NCBI GenBank assembly: GCA_945861865.1
Contig: CAMAWN010000034.1
Span: 1 to 39,302, forward strand
Source of the DNA: Candidatus Kuenenia stuttgartensis
GTDB taxonomy: Bacteria > Planctomycetota > Planctomycetia > Planctomycetales > Planctomycetaceae
Reading direction: 5' to 3'
DNA length: 39,302 nucleotides
In this document: in pieces, positions 10,041 through 18,097 of the stretch
How positions within the stretch are numbered: position 1 is the first letter of the stretch
How the letters are laid out: each line of letters starts with the position of its first letter
Notes under the pieces: generated by a model
Databases searched by the model: none
The model's input: the letters and a program-made list of their open reading frames with translations, nothing else
Told to the model about the DNA's origin: nothing
Position numbers and translations under genes: made by a program

Positions 10041-10106
10041 TCAGCCGGAACGCGCTAGCGTCCGGTTTTTAGGTTGCAGAACCGGACGCTAGCGCGTTCC
10101 GGCTGA
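10041..10106. repeat. Perfect 27-bp inverted repeat, family A (CGCTAGCG hairpin)
   Basis: Arms at 10041-10067 and 10080-10106 are perfect reverse complements around a 12-base loop. Each arm contains GGAACGCGCTAGCGTCCGG. The right arm contains the TAG stop of the Tm-1-like gene (10089-10091), so that protein's last residues (AGTR) are encoded by the repeat. The hairpin ends 13 bases before the start of the PEP-hydrolase-like gene. It is either an intercistronic regulatory stem or a dispersed palindromic element that landed at the gene end. Confidence 0.9.
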
Positions 10107-11339
10107 TTGACTCTGTGGGGACTTTCCATTGTGAGGACGATCAACGAGCGACAAGAACTCTTCCACCAGTGCCGCCGCGAACGCCGGGTCGTTGATGTGC
10201 AACGGCAGGCGTATGACTTGTCGCTGCGATGACTGTTGCACCACTCGTTCGAGTTCGTCGAACAGCGCCGCGTCGGCGTCGGGATCGTGAAACGGTTGGC
10301 CGACAGCGTCAATCGTCGAGACGCCGAGTTCGGGAATCAGCAGCGTCAGCGGCGCAGTTGAACGATTCAACTTGTTCGCGATCCATCGAGCGAACTGCCG
10401 GTTTTCATCCGGCGTCGTGCGCATCAGCGTGACCTGAGCGTTGTGGACGTGCAGTTTCCTTCCGGCGAAGCGTGGCGGGACGGTTTCCTTCGCACCGAAG
10501 TTGACCATGTCGAGCGCGCCGACGCTCAGGACATACGGGACACCCGCGGCGAGAATCGCCTCGAACCGATGCGGCCCACACGCGAGCACACCGCCGACCA
10601 ATTCGTCGGCAACTGCCGTCGTCGTGACGTCAATGACTCCTTGAATCAACCCGCTGCGCACGAGATTCTCCATCGCGCGATCGCCCGATCCGGTCGCATG
10701 AAACACGAGACAGTCATAGCCGCAGCCTTCCAGTGATTTCCGCACGGCATCGACGCACGGAGTCGTGACTCCAAACATCGTCATGCCCAGCGTCGGCTTC
10801 TCGGTCACACTCGGCAACGAGCGCGTCACCATGCCGGCAATCGCGTGCGCGGCGTTCGCGAACACTCGGCGTGAGACCGAATTGATCCCGGCCACATCGA
10901 CCACCGAATACATCATCGTCAGATCGGAACACTCGACGTACGGCCCGACGTTGCCGCTGGCCATCGTGCTGACCATCACCTTCGGCACACCGACCGGCAA
11001 CGCTCGCATCGCAGGAGCGATGAGCGCGGTTCCGCTGCCGCCACCGATGCCGATCACTCCTGCCAGTCGCACAGCGGCGTGCTCGGTTTTTAGAAACTCG
11101 ACCAGAGCCGCCGACATCGCCGTGACCGATTCGCCTCGGTCGGTTTTCGTGAGCGGATTCGATGTCGAGCAACAGGCCGCAACTTGCTCGCGAGAGATAT
11201 CCGGAGCAACAACCGACGCGTCCCGCGTTCCGACATTGACCGTCACAACCTCAACGCCGCACGCGCGAATCCGTTCCGCGATGAACGCGATCTCGGTTCC
11301 CTTGGTGTCCATCGTGGCCACGGCGTACACGCGCGACAT
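10089..11339 (-). CDS. Tm-1-like (UPF0261) ATP-binding domain protein
   Basis: The 416-residue product belongs to the UPF0261/Tm-1-like family. It begins with the signature VYAVATMDTKGTEIAFIAER and has VTVNVGTRD, VIGIGGGSGTALIAPAMRAL (a glycine-rich nucleotide-binding loop), and MVSTMASGNVGPYV. The C-terminal half, with GVTTPCVDAVRKSLEGCGYD and FHATGSGDRAMENLV, is the second Rossmann-like half. ATP binding is known for the plant Tm-1 domain, but the bacterial role is unclear. The length is normal. The downstream PEP-hydrolase-like gene is the usual partner. The stop codon falls inside a palindromic repeat, so the original C-terminus may have been a few residues longer. Confidence 0.88.
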   Translation of the reverse strand: MSRVYAVATMDTKGTEIAFIAERIRACGVEVVTVNVGTRDASVVAPDISREQVAACCSTSNPLTKTDRGESVTAMSAALVEFLKTEHAAVRLAGVIGIGGGSGTALIAPAMRALPVGVPKVMVSTMASGNVGPYVECSDLTMMYSVVDVAGINSVSRRVFANAAHAIAGMVTRSLPSVTEKPTLGMTMFGVTTPCVDAVRKSLEGCGYDCLVFHATGSGDRAMENLVRSGLIQGVIDVTTTAVADELVGGVLACGPHRFEAILAAGVPYVLSVGALDMVNFGAKETVPPRFAGRKLHVHNAQVTLMRTTPDENRQFARWIANKLNRSTAPLTLLIPELGVSTIDAVGQPFHDPDADAALFDELERVVQQSSQRQVIRLPLHINDPAFAAALVEEFLSLVDRPHNGKSPQSQSAGTR

Positions 11340-11444
11340 CGGTCAGTCCTGTGACAGGTTGCAGCGGACTCACTCGCGGTCCGGCTGGTCGGAGAATAAA
11401 ACGCTCGCAGTCCTCCTTTGCAACCTGCTCCGGGAATTCCGCTG

Positions 11445-12392
11445 ATGTTACGACTTTGTCACTGCCTGATCGTTGTGAGTGGGTTGAGCGTGCTCGGCAT
11501 CCGCCCGGTGTTCGCCGACGAACCCGCGTTTCGTATCGAGTCTTCACCCGGCAAACTTCAATTGAGTTGGGGGCAGCAACCGCTCGCGACGTATGTTTTT
11601 GACGATCGCGTTGTTGGCCGGCCCTACTTTCGAGACGTGCGCACGCTCGATGGAACTCCGGTGACGCGAAACCATCCGCCTCGCGAAAGAGTCGATGCGA
11701 CCGACCACGCGACGATGCACCCCGGCATTTGGCTCGCCTTTGGTGATCTCAACGGAGCCGACTTCTGGCGGAACAAGGCTCGTGTGGAGCACGATGGCTT
11801 CGTCGAATCGCCTCGCGCCGACGGCTCGCGAGCGTCTTTCACCGTTCGCAATCGCTATCGGTCTGGAGACGAAATTCTCTGCACGGAGGTCTGTCGGCAT
11901 CGACTGGTACGTCGTCCTACCGGCTGGCTGCTGACTTACGAATCGACCTTCACGGGCGAGCGGTTATTCACCTTCGGAGACCAGGAAGAAATGGGCTTGG
12001 GCATCCGTGTCGCCACGCCGCTGCGAGTCAAAGAGGGGAAGGGCGAAATCCTCAACAGCCGCAGCCAGCGCAACGAGAAAAACGTCTGGGGCCAGATCGC
12101 CGACTGGTGCGACTACCGCGGCGACGTGGATCGCCAGCGAGTCGGTCTCTTGCTGATGCCGGATCCCGCCAACTTCCGACCGTGTTGGTTTCACGCGAGA
12201 GATTATGGCTTCGTCGCCGCGAACCCATTCGGCCGAAAAGCATTCACTCGCGGAGAGCTCAGCCGCGTCGAGATCAAACAGGGCGAGTCCTTCCGCTTGC
12301 GATTCGGAGTGCTCGTGCATGGCACTCCCGCCGACCAACCGTTTGACGCGCAGACCGCCTACCAAGACTTCGTGAGTGGATTGAAGGAGTGA
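11445..12392 (+). CDS. DUF6807 (PmoA-like) exported protein
   Basis: The ATG at 11445 gives 315 residues with a clear signal peptide (MLRLCHCLIVVSGLSVLGI...VFA). A TTG start 27 bases upstream is possible but adds nothing signal-like. The mature protein matches the DUF6807 family, misleadingly called PmoA or methane oxygenase-like. Landmarks are LATYVFDDRVVGRPYFRDVR, TDHATMHPGIWLAFGDLNGADFWRNK and WCDYRGDVDRQRVGLLLMPDPANFRPCWFHARDYGFVAANPF (shown in parts elsewhere in the family). The fold is beta-rich and sugar-processing roles have been suggested, but no biochemical function is established. It is divergent from the Tm-1-like gene, with 105 bases between the starts. Confidence 0.85.
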   Translation: MLRLCHCLIVVSGLSVLGIRPVFADEPAFRIESSPGKLQLSWGQQPLATYVFDDRVVGRPYFRDVRTLDGTPVTRNHPPRERVDATDHATMHPGIWLAFGDLNGADFWRNKARVEHDGFVESPRADGSRASFTVRNRYRSGDEILCTEVCRHRLVRRPTGWLLTYESTFTGERLFTFGDQEEMGLGIRVATPLRVKEGKGEILNSRSQRNEKNVWGQIADWCDYRGDVDRQRVGLLLMPDPANFRPCWFHARDYGFVAANPFGRKAFTRGELSRVEIKQGESFRLRFGVLVHGTPADQPFDAQTAYQDFVSGLKE

Positions 12393-12528
12393 GATTCCCC
12401 GCGTTTGGTGGGCGCTGGGTCAGGTCTGTAACAGACAGGGTGACATGATCAGGAACTCCGTAGGAGTTGGTGTTGCCGTGGGGAGTCTTTTTCGCCGTGA
12501 GTGGGTCGGTGTGGAATTTCCGTGATGG

Positions 12529-12602
12529 ACGTGGGGTAGATTTGCAACCTGCCAGTGATCAATCGCTCGGCGAGGCGGGCAGGTTGAAAACCTGCCCCAC
12601 GT
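12529..12602. repeat. Hairpin repeat, family C copy 1 (GTGGGG...CCCCAC)
   Basis: Arms at 12529-12553 and 12578-12602 match at 22 of 25 positions, and the right arm contains its own small stem (GCAGGTTGAAAACCTGC). The outer ends are ACGTGGGG and CCCCACGT. A second copy with the same nested plan lies at 32539-32596. Both copies sit 20-55 bases upstream of a plus-strand start codon, here pyrB. Confidence 0.8.
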
Positions 12603-12656
12603 TGGTACGATCCGCCCGAACTTCGATCTTTGCCTTTTCGCCGGATACGCTTGCCC

Positions 12657-13628
12657 ATGACCACCGCGACCGCTTCGGTTTCCGGAGTGCGTTGGACCAA
12701 GAAACATTTGCTTGGCTTGGAAGAACTTTCGGCCGACGAAATCTCGTTAATTTTGGATCAGGCCGCTGAATTCAAACGGCTTGCCGCAGAGGGCGAGACC
12801 AAGCTGGCAGCCCTCAAAGGGACGGTCGTCGCGAACCTCTTCTTCGAGCCATCCACGCGGACCCGAACTAGCTTCAGCCTCGCCGCCAAGCGGCTGAGCG
12901 CGGACACCGTGGACTTCACGGCGTCCAGCAGCAGCCTCTCGAAAGGGGAGACGTTCTACGATACGGCTCAGAACATTGAGGCAATGGGAGTCGATCAGGT
13001 CGTCGTTCGGCACAGCACGTCTGGAGCTCCGCATCTCTTGTCGAAGCTGCTGAAGGCCAGCGTCCTCAACGCAGGCGACGGCACGCACGAGCATCCGACG
13101 CAAGGACTGCTCGACATCTTCACGATCCGCCAGCATCGCCAAAAACTTGCCGGCCTCACGGTCGCGCTGGTCGGTGACATCCTGCATAGCCGCGTCGCTC
13201 GGTCGAACATCTGGGGGCTGAAGAAGCTCGGCGCACGAGTCATCGTCTGCGGTCCCTCGACTCTGATCCCGGCACACGTTGAGCGGCTCGGCGTCGAGGT
13301 CTCGAACAACCTCGACGAGATTCTCGGCGAATGCGACTGCATCAACCTGCTGCGAATTCAATTCGAGCGGCAACGATCCGCGTTCTTCCCGTCGATCCGC
13401 GAGTACGCGCACTTCTTTGGGATGAACGGCGACCGCATCCGCCGAGCGAAGTCCGACGTGCTGATCCTCGCCCCCGGCCCAATCAACCGCGGTGTCGAGA
13501 TCACTCCCGAAGTCGCCGACGGCCCGCATTCGGTCATCCTCGATCAAGTCACCAACGGTCTCGTGATCCGCATGGCTTGCCTGTACCTGCTGCACAATCG
13601 GCGGCAGGAAGAGACGTCGAACGAGTGA
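12657..13628 (+). CDS. pyrB: Aspartate carbamoyltransferase catalytic subunit
   Basis: This 323-residue protein catalyses condensation of carbamoyl phosphate and aspartate, the committed step of pyrimidine synthesis. The carbamoyl-phosphate loop [12 protein letters not shown] lies at residues 62-73, the mobile loop [13 protein letters not shown] at 91-103 and HPTQGLLD at 146-153. [14 protein letters not shown] and the late [10 protein letters not shown] are also typical. The ATG at 12657 is preferred over an upstream TTG because the family starts close to it. The genes downstream are a two-helix membrane protein and a dihydroorotase homologue, giving a pyrB-orf-pyrC order. No regulatory pyrI is adjacent. 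The PyrC homologue seems inactive, as in class A ATCases that need an inactive partner. Confidence 0.95.
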   Translation: MTTATASVSGVRWTKKHLLGLEELSADEISLILDQAAEFKRLAAEGETKLAALKGTVVANLFFEPSTRTRTSFSLAAKRLSADTVDFTASSSSLSKGETFYDTAQNIEAMGVDQVVVRHSTSGAPHLLSKLLKASVLNAGDGTHEHPTQGLLDIFTIRQHRQKLAGLTVALVGDILHSRVARSNIWGLKKLGARVIVCGPSTLIPAHVERLGVEVSNNLDEILGECDCINLLRIQFERQRSAFFPSIREYAHFFGMNGDRIRRAKSDVLILAPGPINRGVEITPEVADGPHSVILDQVTNGLVIRMACLYLLHNRRQEETSNE

Positions 13629-13650
13629 GATTGAGAGAGTGTTTTGAATT

Positions 13651-13917
13651 ATGCCGGACTCGCGTGATCCAAAACCTGATCGACTCGAAAAAGCAGTAGG
13701 TTGTTTGTTTGCGTTGACCGGCGGGGTCTTGGGAGTTGTGATTGGAATTATCGGAATGCGTTTTCTGGACCCTATTATTTTCGAAATGTATCACCGACCG
13801 GAGAGCAAGCTCAGTGGCGTGTTCGAGGTAGGCTTTGTTTCGCTTGCGGTGATCGGCGCGAGCGGAATCACCGGAATAAGTGCATTTTCGTACTTTGCAT
13901 TGAAACGTCGTAAGTAA
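13651..13917 (+). CDS. Two-helix membrane minigene inside the pyr operon
   Basis: The 88-residue product has a charged N-terminus (MPDSRDPKPDRLEKA), a first membrane helix (VGCLFALTGGVLGVVIGIIG), a loop of about 25 residues and a second helix (VGFVSLAVIGASGITGISAF). It ends in a basic tail, ALKRRK. It begins 22 bases after the pyrB stop and ends 3 bases before the pyrC ATG, so it is very probably co-transcribed with both. I recognise no family. Two-helix membrane proteins of this size occur widely in planctomycetes, so it may be unrelated to pyrimidine synthesis despite its position. Confidence 0.75.
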   Translation: MPDSRDPKPDRLEKAVGCLFALTGGVLGVVIGIIGMRFLDPIIFEMYHRPESKLSGVFEVGFVSLAVIGASGITGISAFSYFALKRRK

Positions 13918-13920
13918 CCC

Positions 13921-15195
13921 ATGAGCACCACACTGATTCGCGGCGGACGTATCGTTGATCCCAGTCAAAACATTGACCGGATCGGCAATCTGTTTTTGCG
14001 CAATGACCGCATCGAGGGAATCGACACGGGAGCCGCCGTTGCCGATCACATCATCGACGCGGCAGGCATGATCGTCTGCCCTGGACTGATCGACTTGCAT
14101 GTCTCGCTGCGCGAGCCAGGCGACGAGAAGGATGAGACCATCGAATCGGGAACGGCGGCGGCGCTCGCGGGGGGCATGACCTCGGTCGCGTGCATGCCGG
14201 ATACCTCGCCCGTCGTCGATAACCGCGCGGCGGCGGAGTTCGTCCAGCTTCAATGCGCGCGAGCCGGCCACTGCAACGTCTTTCCGCTGGGAGCCGTCAC
14301 GAAGAATCACGACGGGCAGGAACTTGCCGAGATTGGTCAGCTCGTCGAAGGAGGTGCGGTCGGCTTCACCGACGCGAAAAACCCGGTCGCGAATTCCGAG
14401 ATCATGCGGCGAGCGCTCGAATACACGCGGATGTTCGGCCGGCCGATCTTCAATCATCCGCAAGTGCCGGAGCTCGCGGCCAAGGGGATCATGCACGAGG
14501 GCTACTACTCGATGCAGTTGGGCCTCCGCGGCATTCCGGCCGGAGCCGAGGTCATCATGGTCGCTCGCGACATCGTGCTCGCCGAGATGACTGGCGGGCA
14601 CGTCCATCTGATGACGCTCTCGACCGCCGGAGCCGTCGAGCAAATTCGCCGCGCGAAGGCCAAGGGCATCCGAGTCACCTGCGAAGTCACTCCGCATCAT
14701 CTCGCTCTGACCGACGCCGCTTTGCAAAACTACGAGACCAATTTCAAGGTCGATCCGCCGCTGCGAACCAAAGAGCACATTGACGCTCTGATTGAAGGGC
14801 TGCGGGACGGCACAATCGCCGTCATCACCTCGGACCATCAGCCGTTCGCTGAAGAGAAGAAGCAGAACGAACTCGACAGCGCACCGGCCGGGGTCGTGGG
14901 GCTCGAAACGCTGCTGCCGATCTGCATCAAAACGCTGATCGAAACGGGACACCTCACCTGGTCGAAGCTGATCGCCAAACTGACGATCAATCCGGCCACG
15001 ATCCTGGGCATCCAAAAGGGAACGCTGAAATCCGGCCACGACGCTGACGTCACGATCATCGACCCCGTGACCTCCTGGCGGATTGATCCTTCCAAGTTCA
15101 AATCGAAGGGCCGCAACACCCCCTTCGCCGGCTGGGAAGTCAAAGGCCGAGCGCACACCGTCATCGTCGCCGGCAAAGTCCGGTATCACGCGTGA
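13921..15195 (+). CDS. Dihydroorotase homologue, probably non-catalytic (PyrC')
   Basis: The 424-residue protein aligns along its whole length with type I dihydroorotases (GLIDLHVSLREPG, CMPDTSPVVDN, NPPLR-like DPPLRTKEH, RNTPFAGW). Several metal ligands have changed: HxH at 60-62 is H-V-S, the bridging aspartate is Ala152 (FTDAKNP in place of FTDDG), and the HVHxxH histidine is Thr232. His179 (NHPQ) and Asp305 (TSDHQPF) remain. In Pseudomonas-type class A aspartate transcarbamoylases an inactive PyrC' of this kind is needed to assemble and activate PyrB. The adjacent pyrB and the overall similarity favour that role here. The genome would then need a second, active dihydroorotase elsewhere. 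Confidence 0.88.
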   Translation: MSTTLIRGGRIVDPSQNIDRIGNLFLRNDRIEGIDTGAAVADHIIDAAGMIVCPGLIDLHVSLREPGDEKDETIESGTAAALAGGMTSVACMPDTSPVVDNRAAAEFVQLQCARAGHCNVFPLGAVTKNHDGQELAEIGQLVEGGAVGFTDAKNPVANSEIMRRALEYTRMFGRPIFNHPQVPELAAKGIMHEGYYSMQLGLRGIPAGAEVIMVARDIVLAEMTGGHVHLMTLSTAGAVEQIRRAKAKGIRVTCEVTPHHLALTDAALQNYETNFKVDPPLRTKEHIDALIEGLRDGTIAVITSDHQPFAEEKKQNELDSAPAGVVGLETLLPICIKTLIETGHLTWSKLIAKLTINPATILGIQKGTLKSGHDADVTIIDPVTSWRIDPSKFKSKGRNTPFAGWEVKGRAHTVIVAGKVRYHA

Positions 15196-15313
15196 TTTGG
15201 AGTGCGGCGGCCGGAGCCAACACTTTCCAGCAGATGTCGCTGACGACTTCGGTTCTGTTCCAGGTACTTGTGATCGTTTTGAAAAGCGGCGACTCTGGTC
15301 GCCGCAGTCCAAA
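15196..15313. repeat. Hairpin repeat, family D copy 2
   Basis: The outer arms, TTTGGAGTGCGGCG at 15196-15209 and its partner at 15300-15313, match at 13 of 14 positions. A nested stem GCGGCGA/TCGCCGC (15286-15292 and 15299-15305) ends in a run of six A. The outer sequence matches the copy at 7434-7507. It directly abuts the pyrC' stop and ends 12 bases before the amidohydrolase ATG, so it may terminate or attenuate transcription between them. Confidence 0.75.
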
Positions 15314-15324
15314 AAAGGATTGCC

Positions 15325-18015
15325 ATGAATTGCTCACGCTCCGCAGTGCTTGTCATGTTGTCTGTTCTGCAATGGTTGTCAGTCAGTCATCATGTCTTCG
15401 CAGAGGCTACGGTTTTTCGCGGCGCTCGCGTTCACACGGCCGCTGGACCAGTGATCGAGAACGGTACGCTGATCATTCAAAACGGCCGCATCGAGGAAGT
15501 CATTGAGAGCGACCGGATCATCTTGCCGCCCGATGCAAAGATTATCGACGTCACCGGCAAGGTCATCATTCCGGGATTGGTCGATAGCCACTCGCATCTC
15601 GGCGTGTATTCGCGACCCGCATTGAAGGCCAACTCAGACGGCAACGAAACGACCGATCCGGTGACCAGCATCGTCCGAGCGCTCGATTCGCTAAATCCGT
15701 TCGATCCTGGCATTCGCATGGCCAATGCCGGAGGGATCACGACGGCCAACATCATGCCCGGCAGCGCGAATGTGATCGGCGGCCAGACGATCTACGTCAA
15801 GCTCCGCGGCTACTCGCCAGAACAAATGTGGTTCGAGACGCCGCATGTGCTCGGCGGTCTGAAGATGGCCAACGGCGAGAATCCAAAGCGGGCCTACGGC
15901 GGCAAAGGCAAAGCGCCATCGACTCGCATGAAGGTCGCCGCGCTGCAACGTGCGGAGCTCATCAAAGCTCAAGAGTACCTCGCCAAGTGGCAGCAATATC
16001 GCGAGAAGGCTACCGAATTTGACGCGAAGAAGGCTGACACGAAGAAAGATGATCCGCCGACGCCGCCCGAACGCAACATCGCTCTCGAACCGCTCGTCGA
16101 TGTGTTGCAGAAAAAACGAACCGTCCATTTCCACACGCACCGAGCCGACGACATTTTGACGGTCCTCCGGCTGCGAAAAGAGTTCGGCTTCGACCTCGTC
16201 ATCCAGCACGGCACCGAGGCGTACAAAGTGCTCGATGAAATCGCGAAGGCGGGAGTGCCGGTCTCGTTGACGATTCCTGACAGCCCCGGGGGCAAAGCGG
16301 AAGTCGTCGGCTTCATCGAAGAATGCGCCGCCGAGATGACCAAGGCCGGCATCAAAGTTCACGTCAACACCGACGACCCCGTCACCGAAAGCCGCTTCCT
16401 GCTGCGAACCGCCGCGATCACTGTGCGCGGCGGACTCTCGCCCGACGAGGCGTTGAAGACGATCACGATCAATCCGGCTCAAGCCCTGAAGCTCGACGAG
16501 CGTGTCGGCTCACTGGAGAATGGCAAGGATGCGGATTTCGTGGTGCTCAGCGGCGAACCGTTCTCGGTTTACTCGCGAGTCCTCGAAACGTACATCGACG
16601 GCAAGCGAGTCTTCTCGCTGGACAACGACAGCGACCGCAGTTTTCAAACGGGCGGGTTCGCGTCACTCAACAAATCGCAACTGCCGGAGTTCAAGCCGGT
16701 GCTTGCTCCGCCTCCGCCGGGGAAGACCCCCGCCCAACCTGGACTCACGAAGGCCGCGACCGCCGACAGCACCGAATTCATCGTCCTCGCGAATCGAGTT
16801 CACACGGTCGCGAATGGGACGATCACCGACGGTGTCGTGCATGTGAAAGAGGGCAAGATCATCTTCGTTGGAAAGCAGATCGACCTCGCGATCCCCGCAG
16901 GCGTCCCGGTGTTGACCGCGGCCAATGTCACTCCCGGCCTGATCGACGCGGCGACGATCGTGCCGCTCTCCGGCGAGTACAACATCCCCGCCGATCAAGA
17001 CGCCGATGAGAACAGCGATCCGAATCAGGCCGACGCACGAGTGCTCGATGCCTTCAATCCTTCCGAGCCACTGCTGCGCTACCTGCTGGAGCAAGGCATC
17101 ACGGTCGTGCATTCGATTCCCGGTCGAGCCAACGTCATCGGCGGACTGAGCGGTGTCTTTCGCACTCACGGTCGCAGCGCCGAGGCAATGACCGTCCGCT
17201 TTCCACAATCCCTCGTCATCAACCTGGGTGAAGCTCCAAAGGAGACGTACAAAGAGCGTCTGCCGCAAACACGCATGGGCACAGCCGCGTTGATCCGGCA
17301 AGCATTCGCGGAGGCCGCTAATCTCAAGAAGAAGACCGACGCCGCCAAGATCAACGGCAAGGACAAGGAGCCACCCGACCGCAGCCTCAAGAAAGAGGCT
17401 CTCGTGCTGGCTCTCGAAAAGAAGGTGCAAACTATCTTCGCCGCGCAGCAAGCGGACGACATTCTGACGGGTCTGCGGCTCGCCGAAGAATTCCAACTCG
17501 ACGCCGCAATCGCTCTGGCGGCCGAAGGCTATCTGGTCCGCGAGCAACTCACCGCCGCCAAAGTACCAGTCTTCCTGCACCCGACGATGCAGCGCGCCGG
17601 CGGCAGCTTGGAGACGTACCACTCGCACCTCGGCACTGCCTCCGCGCTGGCTGACGCCAAAATTCTGCTGGCAATCACCAGCGGAGCGGAAGGCTACGTC
17701 CCGAAGACGCGCGTCGCGCGATTCGAGGCTGCGATCGCGGCGGTGCATGGACTGGGCTTCGAGAGAGGGCTCGCTTCGGTCAGTCTCGACGCCGCGAAAG
17801 TCTTGGACATCGACGACCGCTACGGCAGCCTCGAAGTTGGCAAAGTCGCCGACCTCGTGCTCTACGACGGCGATCCGTTCGAGTACGCGACGCATGTGAC
17901 GCACGTCATCGTCGATGGCCGCTTGGTTCATTCGCGTTCGGATCGCAAACCGATCCCGCTGGCTCAACGGTTGTTTTGGTCGTCGATCGAGATGCCGTGC
18001 TGCCTCGGCTGGTGA
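15325..18015 (+). CDS. Exported double amidohydrolase (one active-type, one degenerate domain)
   Basis: The 896-residue protein has a signal peptide (VLVMLSVLQWLSVSHHVFA) and two imidazolonepropionase/dihydroorotase-like amidohydrolase domains in tandem. The first (about 28-430) keeps the metal-site pattern: H89-S-H91 in GLVDSHSHLG, the VHFHTHRADD histidines, QHG near 294-296 and TDDP near 349-352. The second (about 475-880) has the same framework. There HxH is replaced in GLIDAATIVP, QADDI stands where HRADDI is in the first half, and TSGAEGY replaces TDDP. The second half therefore looks non-catalytic and may be structural. Planctomycete relatives with the same two-domain plan are common in my memory, so this is an ancient fusion rather than a recent decay. 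Substrate unknown. Confidence 0.88.
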   Translation: MNCSRSAVLVMLSVLQWLSVSHHVFAEATVFRGARVHTAAGPVIENGTLIIQNGRIEEVIESDRIILPPDAKIIDVTGKVIIPGLVDSHSHLGVYSRPALKANSDGNETTDPVTSIVRALDSLNPFDPGIRMANAGGITTANIMPGSANVIGGQTIYVKLRGYSPEQMWFETPHVLGGLKMANGENPKRAYGGKGKAPSTRMKVAALQRAELIKAQEYLAKWQQYREKATEFDAKKADTKKDDPPTPPERNIALEPLVDVLQKKRTVHFHTHRADDILTVLRLRKEFGFDLVIQHGTEAYKVLDEIAKAGVPVSLTIPDSPGGKAEVVGFIEECAAEMTKAGIKVHVNTDDPVTESRFLLRTAAITVRGGLSPDEALKTITINPAQALKLDERVGSLENGKDADFVVLSGEPFSVYSRVLETYIDGKRVFSLDNDSDRSFQTGGFASLNKSQLPEFKPVLAPPPPGKTPAQPGLTKAATADSTEFIVLANRVHTVANGTITDGVVHVKEGKIIFVGKQIDLAIPAGVPVLTAANVTPGLIDAATIVPLSGEYNIPADQDADENSDPNQADARVLDAFNPSEPLLRYLLEQGITVVHSIPGRANVIGGLSGVFRTHGRSAEAMTVRFPQSLVINLGEAPKETYKERLPQTRMGTAALIRQAFAEAANLKKKTDAAKINGKDKEPPDRSLKKEALVLALEKKVQTIFAAQQADDILTGLRLAEEFQLDAAIALAAEGYLVREQLTAAKVPVFLHPTMQRAGGSLETYHSHLGTASALADAKILLAITSGAEGYVPKTRVARFEAAIAAVHGLGFERGLASVSLDAAKVLDIDDRYGSLEVGKVADLVLYDGDPFEYATHVTHVIVDGRLVHSRSDRKPIPLAQRLFWSSIEMPCCLGW

Positions 18016-18040
18016 ATCGGAATGATTCACGCTCCTCTCG

Positions 18041-18097
18041 AACCCAACGCGTCAGTGAGGGTGTTGTGACACTTCGCCCTCGCTGACGTGTCGGGTT
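18041..18097. terminator. 21-bp stem between convergent genes (family B repeat)
   Basis: Arms at 18041-18061 and 18077-18097 pair along 21 positions if G-U is allowed, around a 15-base loop. The inner core is CGTCAGTGAGGG against CCCTCGCTGACG. It lies between the converging amidohydrolase and enolase genes, and its right arm overlaps the enolase TAA (18096-18098). The position suits a bidirectional terminator. The sequence resembles palindromes I associate with planctomycete genomes generally. Confidence 0.75.

Noticed and set aside
9194..11339. Tm-1-like/PEP-hydrolase pair as an antiviral defence system
   Set aside because: The plant Tm-1 protein resists a virus, but the bacterial pair occurs widely without defence neighbours and nothing here suggests one.
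12420..12470. Short palindromes GTCTGTAACAGAC and AACTCCGTAGGAGTT after the DUF6807 gene
   Set aside because: Stems are only six bases and there is no T-run, so I would not call a terminator.
13549..15312. Long open frame (587 codons) on the minus strand
   Set aside because: It is the shadow of the pyrC' gene and shows no family resemblance.
16663..18030. Minus-strand frame of 455 codons
   Set aside because: Opposite the amidohydrolase gene. Its composition mirrors that of the real gene and no motif is present.
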